Shown here: positions 58,958-64,000 of the stretch, piece by piece
Position numbering within the stretch: the first letter of the stretch is position 1
Layout: each line of letters begins with the position of its first letter
Assembly (NCBI GenBank): GCA_964614525.1
Contig: CAZTPA010000004.1
Location: 1-64,000 of the forward strand
Direction: 5' to 3'
DNA: 64,000 nucleotides
Source: PWND01 sp964614525
GTDB taxonomy: Bacteria; Bacteroidota; Bacteroidia; Bacteroidales; UBA7960
Made by a program: the position numbers and the translations under genes
Notes under the pieces: generated by a model
Seen by the model: only the letters and a program-made list of their open reading frames with translations
Databases searched by the model: none
Told to the model about the DNA's origin: nothing

Positions 58958-60226
58958 TTACTCGCTGAGGGCTTGGTATTTGTTTTTTTGTAAATGATAT
59001 TTAACAGCTTCATCGTTTGGAGATAACATATGCAGTTCCTTGAAAACTTCTGCGGCTTCCTCGTGAAGCTTGTTGACAGATAATTTTACTCCATGTTCGA
59101 ACAAATCCTTGTGTAGAATTTTTAAACTTGATAATGGACTGCTTGGGTCTGCAATTAATTCGTAGATATTGCAATTTGTACTTGATCCTCTTATGACTAC
59201 ATTATCAAGGTATCGGCTTATATATTTTGATGATTTACTGTTAATACTTTCCAGTAAATGATGGCTGACAATTATTTCAACACCATAAGTTTTTGTCAGT
59301 TCTTCTAATCGGCAAGAGAGGTTAACAGCTTCAGAGATAACCGTAGTTTCAATTCTTTCTTCTTCTCCAAGTGTTCCCAAAATTGATACTCCAGTGTGAA
59401 TTCCGGTTCCAATACGTATTGCTTTTAAAATATTATTTTGATTCTTCTGATTAAAGCTTTTTAATTTAGCATTCATGTCTATGGCGCAATCTAGCGCATC
59501 AGAGGGGCAATCAGGAAAAATTGCCATTATGCCGTCTCCTAAATATTTATCAATAAATCCATTGTTTTTTCTAATAACAGGTCCAATTTCTTTTAGAAAA
59601 GAATTAAGAAAGTCAAATAATTCTTTCGGTGGTATGCTTTGTGAAATAGTTGAAAAAGATCTGATATCTGCAAACATTATAGTAATGTTTTGTTGTATTG
59701 AATCTCCTGCTGACAAATCTGTAATGCTTTTTTTACCGATTAGATTGATAAATTCTGTAGGTACAAATCTTCTAAAGGCTTTATTGATATCTAATAATTG
59801 AAGATTGGTATTTTCTACCATCTCTTGCTGCAACCTTCTTTTCTTATCGGCCGGTGATTCTCTGACATAAAGGAATACAAAAAAGAAAATATTTATAAAT
59901 TCAACGACAAGTTCATATCTGCCTGTGAGGACAATAAAAAGAGCGACTTCAAAATTCCATGAAATAGCAACAAACATAAAAGCTGCATGACCTCCAAAAT
60001 ACCAGGCTGTAAACATTGTAATTATGATAAACGAAGTAAACATCACTCCGTCAAACAGATTTAAATCATAATAATTTCCAAATATCTTTAAAGATGTTAG
60101 ATGAATATCAACAGTGGCGATGAAATTTTGCCGGAAAACATGTAGCAGGATAATAAGAATAATAAGGGAAAAACTTATTACAAAGTAGTACTTATCTCTT
60201 TTTATTTTATTAATAATATTATCCAA
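58958..60226 (-). CDS. Membrane-bound class III adenylate/guanylate cyclase
   Basis: 422 residues. Several hydrophobic helices fill residues 15-130, then the catalytic domain (about 170-350): first metal Asp in NITIMFADIRSFS, second in KYLGDGIMAIF preceded by the substrate Lys, and the transition-state Asn and Arg in AVNLSCRLEEL. The usual GD before xVN is replaced by SE (TVISEAVN). The last 50 residues look like a helical TPR-type hairpin (HEEAAEVFKELHMLSPNDEAVKYH). It should make cAMP or cGMP at the inner membrane; the adenine/guanine choice cannot be read safely. Confidence 0.85.
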   Translation of the reverse strand: MDNIINKIKRDKYYFVISFSLIILIILLHVFRQNFIATVDIHLTSLKIFGNYYDLNLFDGVMFTSFIIITMFTAWYFGGHAAFMFVAISWNFEVALFIVLTGRYELVVEFINIFFFVFLYVRESPADKKRRLQQEMVENTNLQLLDINKAFRRFVPTEFINLIGKKSITDLSAGDSIQQNITIMFADIRSFSTISQSIPPKELFDFLNSFLKEIGPVIRKNNGFIDKYLGDGIMAIFPDCPSDALDCAIDMNAKLKSFNQKNQNNILKAIRIGTGIHTGVSILGTLGEEERIETTVISEAVNLSCRLEELTKTYGVEIIVSHHLLESINSKSSKYISRYLDNVVIRGSSTNCNIYELIADPSSPLSSLKILHKDLFEHGVKLSVNKLHEEAAEVFKELHMLSPNDEAVKYHLQKNKYQALSE

Positions 60227-60390
60227 TTGTATTATATGTTATATTTATTGTTTAGCAATAATAGTAAAATATTTACATAAATTGATATTTTTTTAGAAAA
60301 TATGGGAGATAATTTTCTAAAGAAAAATCTATAAATATTATGATTTTGTTTGATGCAGGAGAGAATAAGGGAATGTGATATTATATAATT

Positions 60391-60430
60391 CTAAAAAAAA
60401 ATCCACAATTAACAAAGCTAATTGTGGATT
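60391..60430 (-). terminator. Intrinsic terminator after fabG
   Basis: AATCCACAATTA (60400-60411), a 7-base loop and TAATTGTGGATT (60419-60430) pair perfectly. Read on the minus strand the hairpin is followed by eight T (the A-run 60393-60400), as expected for the end of fabG, whose stop lies at 60452. The remaining gap up to the cyclase start at 60226 shows no further feature. Confidence 0.9.
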
Positions 60431-60451
60431 AAGTTATTTTGGTGATTAAAA

Positions 60452-61201
60452 TTACATTTTCATTCCACCGCAAACAGTAATTACCTGACCTGTAATATAT
60501 GTAGATAAATCTGATCCGAGGAAAAGAGCAAGATTTGCAACATCTTCAGATTGGCCTACTCTTTTTAATGGAATTTTTTGTATCCATTCTTTTTTAACTT
60601 CTTCCGGGAGGGATGCAGTCATTTCGGTTTCAATAAATCCTGGCGCAATTGCATTACACCTTACACTTCTTGATCCTAATTCTTGTGCAACAGATTTTGT
60701 AAATCCAATCATACCTGCTTTTGAGGCAGCATAATTAGCTTGTCCGGCATTTCCGCCAATTCCGACCACAGATGACATATTGATAATTGATCCTGATCTT
60801 TGTTTTAGCATAACTTTTTGTACTGCCTTAGTAAGATTAAAAACGGATTTAAGGTTTATCCTGATCACATCATCCCAGTAATCTTCAGTCATTCTCATAA
60901 GAAGAGTATCGCGGGTTATTCCAGCATTATTTACAAGAATGTCAATTTGGCTAAAATCAGCCACAACTTGTTCAATAAGCTTTTCACCATCTTCATATTT
61001 ACTTGCATCAGATGCATATCCTTTAGCTTTAACACCAAGGTCATTAAGTTCTTTTTCCAGTTGCTTTGCTTTATCATCTATTGCCAGATCAGAGAATGCA
61101 ACATTTGCTCCATTTTGAGCAAATGTTAAAGCAATTGCCCTGCCAATTCCTCTGGCACCACCTGTTACCAGTGCTGTTTTTCCTTCTAAAAGTTTTACCA
61201 T
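60452..61201 (-). CDS. fabG: 3-oxoacyl-ACP reductase
   Basis: 249 residues of the short-chain dehydrogenase family. GKTALVTGGARGIGRAIALTF is the NADP-binding loop; NNAG follows, and the catalytic tetrad is seen in INMSSVVGIGGNAGQANYAASKAG (Ser, Tyr and Lys). IAPGFIETEMTASLP and the C-terminus VITVCGGMKM are typical of FabG. The enzyme reduces 3-oxoacyl-ACP in fatty-acid elongation. It has its own promoter and terminator, so it is a single-gene unit. Confidence 0.93.
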   Translation of the reverse strand: MVKLLEGKTALVTGGARGIGRAIALTFAQNGANVAFSDLAIDDKAKQLEKELNDLGVKAKGYASDASKYEDGEKLIEQVVADFSQIDILVNNAGITRDTLLMRMTEDYWDDVIRINLKSVFNLTKAVQKVMLKQRSGSIINMSSVVGIGGNAGQANYAASKAGMIGFTKSVAQELGSRSVRCNAIAPGFIETEMTASLPEEVKKEWIQKIPLKRVGQSEDVANLALFLGSDLSTYITGQVITVCGGMKM

Positions 61202-61281
61202 AATATTATTTTTATATTAATAATGATTTGTTAACAGCCTCATTACTAAGGTTGAACAATTCTTTTATTGATTAAAGCGGT

Positions 61282-61313
61282 CAAAGTTAATTAAAAAATA
61301 TATTCACAACAAA
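61282..61313 (-). promoter_or_regulatory. Bacteroidota-type promoter for fabG
   Basis: Read on the minus strand: TTTG (61310-61313), 20 bases, TAACTTTG (61282-61289). Both boxes match the consensus. The -33 box directly abuts the stop codon of the upstream glucan phosphorylase (61314-61316). Expected start near 61275, about 74 bases before the ATG. Confidence 0.6.
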
Positions 61314-64000
61314 CTATATCCACCTGACAAGGTTAAAATCTTGTCTGTGTGCCATTAACGGATGTTTAGGAAATACTCTGAAACCATAGTTAAATACGCC
61401 TGCTTTATTTGCAGGAACCTGGCATTCATAAGTTACCGTAGTATTGTCAACATTTATCTGCTTCATTTCTTCAACTAAAACGAGTTCTGCATCATTAAAT
61501 TTGTCTTCAGTAAATACAACTTCAACCCCTATGTCTTCAGGAAATATTTCATTCAGATCGAGAGTAATTTTTGCATGAAAATTTTCTCCCAGCAATAATG
61601 ATTTATCAGAAGTATTCATAATATCTTTTGAAATAACCTCTATATGTTCCCAATCTCTCACTATTTGATTTTTCCAGGATGAGAATTCTCTTGCTTTTTT
61701 GAAATCATTCTCTTTGATCATCTTGCTTCTTTCAAGCAGTGGGGTATAGTGTTGCTTAATGTAATCATCCAGCATTCTTTTGTTTGTAAACTGGGGAGCT
61801 ATTTGAGCAATGTTGTTTTTTACGCATTTTACCCAATCTACAGGAATATTTTGCTTATTTCTTTTATAAAATAATGGGATAATTTCATTTTCAAAAGTAC
61901 TGTAGATCATTTCGGCATCTAACTCATTTTGAAAGTCCTGATTATCATAAGTTTTTTCTTCCTTAATGGCCCATCCGGCATCAGGTTTATAGCCTTCAGC
62001 CCACCAGCCGTCAAGCACACTAAAGTTCATTACACCATTCAATGCTGCTTTTTGTCCGCTTGTTCCTGAAGCTTCTAAAGGCCTGGTAGGAGTATTGAGC
62101 CAAATATCAACACCTTTAACCAATTCTGCACCTAACTCCATGTCGTAATCTTCAAGAAAAACAATCTTACCCATAAATTCAGGTTTTTTTGAAATTTCAA
62201 CAATATGCTTAATAAGATCTTGTCCTGCTTTATCTGCAGGGTGAGCTTTCCCGGCATAAATAAACTGAACAGGCATGTCAGGATTATTAACAAGTTTAGA
62301 AAGCCTGTCCAAATCATTAAAAATCAGGTGGGCTCTTTTATATGTTGCAAATCTTCTGGCAAAACCAACAGTTAGAACCTCATCATTCAGGGCTTCTATG
62401 AGTTGATATACTTTTTTAGGTTTAGTAGATTTATCGCCCAGACTTGACTTAAGTCTTTGTTTTAAAAATTCTTTTAGTTTTTTTCTTTGAAGGTTAAGTA
62501 AGTTCCAGATAATTTCATCATCTAATTGATGAATTTTTTTCCAGTGCTCCGGGTTAGAAATATTTTCAAGAAATTCATCTCCAAAAGTCTTTTTATAAAG
62601 TTCTTTCCATTCTTTGGCAGTCCAAGTGCCATAGTGCACTCCATTTGTTACATGAGTAATATGGAGTTCTTCAGAAAAATAACCGGGGAATGTATCTTTA
62701 AACATTTCCCGGGATACTTTCCCGTGAATTTTGCTGACTCCATTAACTTCCTGTGATAGTTTTGTTGCCAGCACACTCATCGAAAAGTCTTCATTAACGT
62801 TGGTTGGATCCATTTTTCCCAGTCCCATGAAAGCTTCCCAACTAATTCCTAATCTGTCAGCATAATGAGGCATATAGGTACGCAGCATATCTTCACTAAA
62901 GAAATCATGTCCTGCAGGAACAGGTGTATGCGTTGTAAATAAGCTGCTGCTTCTAACAACTTCTTTGGCTTCATAAAAGGATAATTTTTGTTCTTGTACT
63001 AGTTTTCTCAGTCTTTCAAGCCCTGCAAATGAAGCATGGCCTTCATTACAATGAAATACTTCAGGACTTATATTCAAAGCATCTAGCAAGCGTATACCTC
63101 CGATTCCCAAAAGAAATTCTTGCTTAAAACGATTTTCCCAATCTCCTCCATAAAGTTGATGAGTAATAAACCTGTCAGCTGAATTATTCTCCGGAATGTC
63201 AGTGTCCATAAGATACAAAGGAATCCTGCCCACATCAATTTTCCATACTTTTGCATGTAATGTTCTTCCCGGAAAAGCAATACTTATTTTTATCCAGTTG
63301 TTATTCTCATCTCGAACAGGCACTGCTGACATATGAGAGAAATTATGAGGAAAATAACTTGCCGTTTGCTCTCCTTGAACACTAAGGTTTTGTGTAAAAT
63401 AACCGTATCTGTATAATAAACCAATGCCAACAAGGTTAATATTATCATCACTTGCTTGCTTAAGATAATCTCCTGCCAGCACACCAAGTCCTCCGGAATA
63501 GATTTTAACCGTTGAGTGTAAGCCATATTCCATACTCAGGTATGCTATAGTTCCGGGCTTTTTATTTTCGCCTTTTTTGAGATACTCTTTGAAATCAGCA
63601 ATAACTTCCTTGTACTTTTTTGTAAAATCTTTATCTTTCCTGATAACATCATAATGATTAACTGAAAGATTATCGAGCATTACCAGTGGATTTTTCTGGT
63701 GAGTTTCCCAAAGATCGGGATCTATCATTTTAAATAATTCTTCGGCCTCATTGTTCCAGGTCCACCATAAATTTTGTGCTAATTTCTGAAGATCTGCAAA
63801 ATCATCAGGGATGTGGGTTTCAATTCGTATTTTTTTCCATTTTGGTTTAATCCCCGGAATTTTATAAACTTCAGTACTTCTAATCGGCAGTTTTTTGTCT
63901 TTATACTGATCGGCTCTTAAAAGAACTTTTTGCAAAGCAATATCATAAGCTTTGTAATAGTTGTCAATAAGATTATCCCAAAGTGCTGCCCCGGCAATTT
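61314..64000 (-). CDS. glgP: Alpha-glucan (glycogen/starch) phosphorylase, N-terminus beyond the window
   Basis: At least 895 residues, because the frame stays open to the right edge of the window. A TTG at 63933-63935 could act as a start, but the upstream codons continue as sense (AALWDNLIDNYYKAYDIAL). The phosphorylase part begins near PDDFADLQKLAQNLWWTWN, has GGLGVLAGDYLKQASD, HCNEGHASFAGLERLR, TTHTPVPAGHDFF and the PLP-lysine region EASGTSGQKAALNGVMNFS with DGWWAEGY. It releases glucose 1-phosphate from glycogen. The sequence before it resembles the end of a glycogen-synthase domain, so this may be a fusion. Confidence 0.9.
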   Translation of the reverse strand, partial: IAGAALWDNLIDNYYKAYDIALQKVLLRADQYKDKKLPIRSTEVYKIPGIKPKWKKIRIETHIPDDFADLQKLAQNLWWTWNNEAEELFKMIDPDLWETHQKNPLVMLDNLSVNHYDVIRKDKDFTKKYKEVIADFKEYLKKGENKKPGTIAYLSMEYGLHSTVKIYSGGLGVLAGDYLKQASDDNINLVGIGLLYRYGYFTQNLSVQGEQTASYFPHNFSHMSAVPVRDENNNWIKISIAFPGRTLHAKVWKIDVGRIPLYLMDTDIPENNSADRFITHQLYGGDWENRFKQEFLLGIGGIRLLDALNISPEVFHCNEGHASFAGLERLRKLVQEQKLSFYEAKEVVRSSSLFTTHTPVPAGHDFFSEDMLRTYMPHYADRLGISWEAFMGLGKMDPTNVNEDFSMSVLATKLSQEVNGVSKIHGKVSREMFKDTFPGYFSEELHITHVTNGVHYGTWTAKEWKELYKKTFGDEFLENISNPEHWKKIHQLDDEIIWNLLNLQRKKLKEFLKQRLKSSLGDKSTKPKKVYQLIEALNDEVLTVGFARRFATYKRAHLIFNDLDRLSKLVNNPDMPVQFIYAGKAHPADKAGQDLIKHIVEISKKPEFMGKIVFLEDYDMELGAELVKGVDIWLNTPTRPLEASGTSGQKAALNGVMNFSVLDGWWAEGYKPDAGWAIKEEKTYDNQDFQNELDAEMIYSTFENEIIPLFYKRNKQNIPVDWVKCVKNNIAQIAPQFTNKRMLDDYIKQHYTPLLERSKMIKENDFKKAREFSSWKNQIVRDWEHIEVISKDIMNTSDKSLLLGENFHAKITLDLNEIFPEDIGVEVVFTEDKFNDAELVLVEEMKQINVDNTTVTYECQVPANKAGVFNYGFRVFPKHPLMAHRQDFNLVRWI

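Overview
This is AT-rich DNA from a member of the Bacteroidota, most likely a free-living Bacteroidia-type organism. The evidence is the family content: CdaA beside FolP and a DUF1599 protein, a DUF5686 outer-membrane protein, FloA/NfeD, an alpha-glucan phosphorylase of the Bacteroidota type, and a six-domain S1 with acidic head and basic tail. There are few Shine-Dalgarno-like sites, and several upstream regions match the Bacteroidota promoter (TTTG, about 17-20 bases, TAnnTTTG). Two runs of exactly 100 N (9121-9220 and 57056-57155) mark scaffold joins, so this is a draft assembly and two genes are interrupted by unknown sequence. No tRNA, rRNA, CRISPR array, insertion sequence or phage gene was recognised.

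Positions 1-144 are the tail of phosphoglycerate kinase. From 149 to 17116 every gene lies on the minus strand. Read in transcription order these are CheR, CheB, a membrane GAF protein, a Sia-like partner-switching module (SpoIIE/PP2C phosphatase, SiaB-type kinase, SiaC-type substrate with Thr68 at the expected site), a TerB-like/ABCG-type transporter, a lipoprotein, two duplicated small secreted cysteine proteins, and alternating single-domain response regulators and PAS histidine kinases ending in a hybrid kinase.

Positions 17286-29413 are mostly housekeeping: a thiamine-binding-like protein, a NadR-like ATPase and an EamA exporter; CysQ; CdaA (c-di-AMP) with FolP; a DUF1599 protein and a lone DppB-type permease; a DUF5686 outer-membrane protein; a CrtI-like oxidoreductase; then TpiA and PrmA. 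Positions 29428-43664 carry a 1585-residue exported protein of unknown function, PlsY, NfeD-FloA, a universal stress protein, and a run with a VWA-like membrane protein, an M48 protease, RarA and a class III aminotransferase.

Positions 43681-47121 encode a large secreted amidase ending in a dockerin-like module, followed by a GNAT acetyltransferase. Positions 48070-54616 hold three tandem membrane receptors (extracytoplasmic sensor, HAMP, GAF, coiled coil) without a recognisable catalytic output. They use the same GAF cassette as the two GAF proteins of the first cluster, so the two loci look like parts of one signalling family. The window ends with RpsA, the NAD(P)HX repair enzyme, a membrane class III nucleotide cyclase, FabG, and a glucan phosphorylase that continues past the right edge.

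The most unusual content is the signalling: a Sia-like switch with no diguanylate cyclase, CheR/CheB with no CheA or classical MCP, and five proteins sharing one GAF cassette. All functional statements come from motif reading by eye, without database searches.
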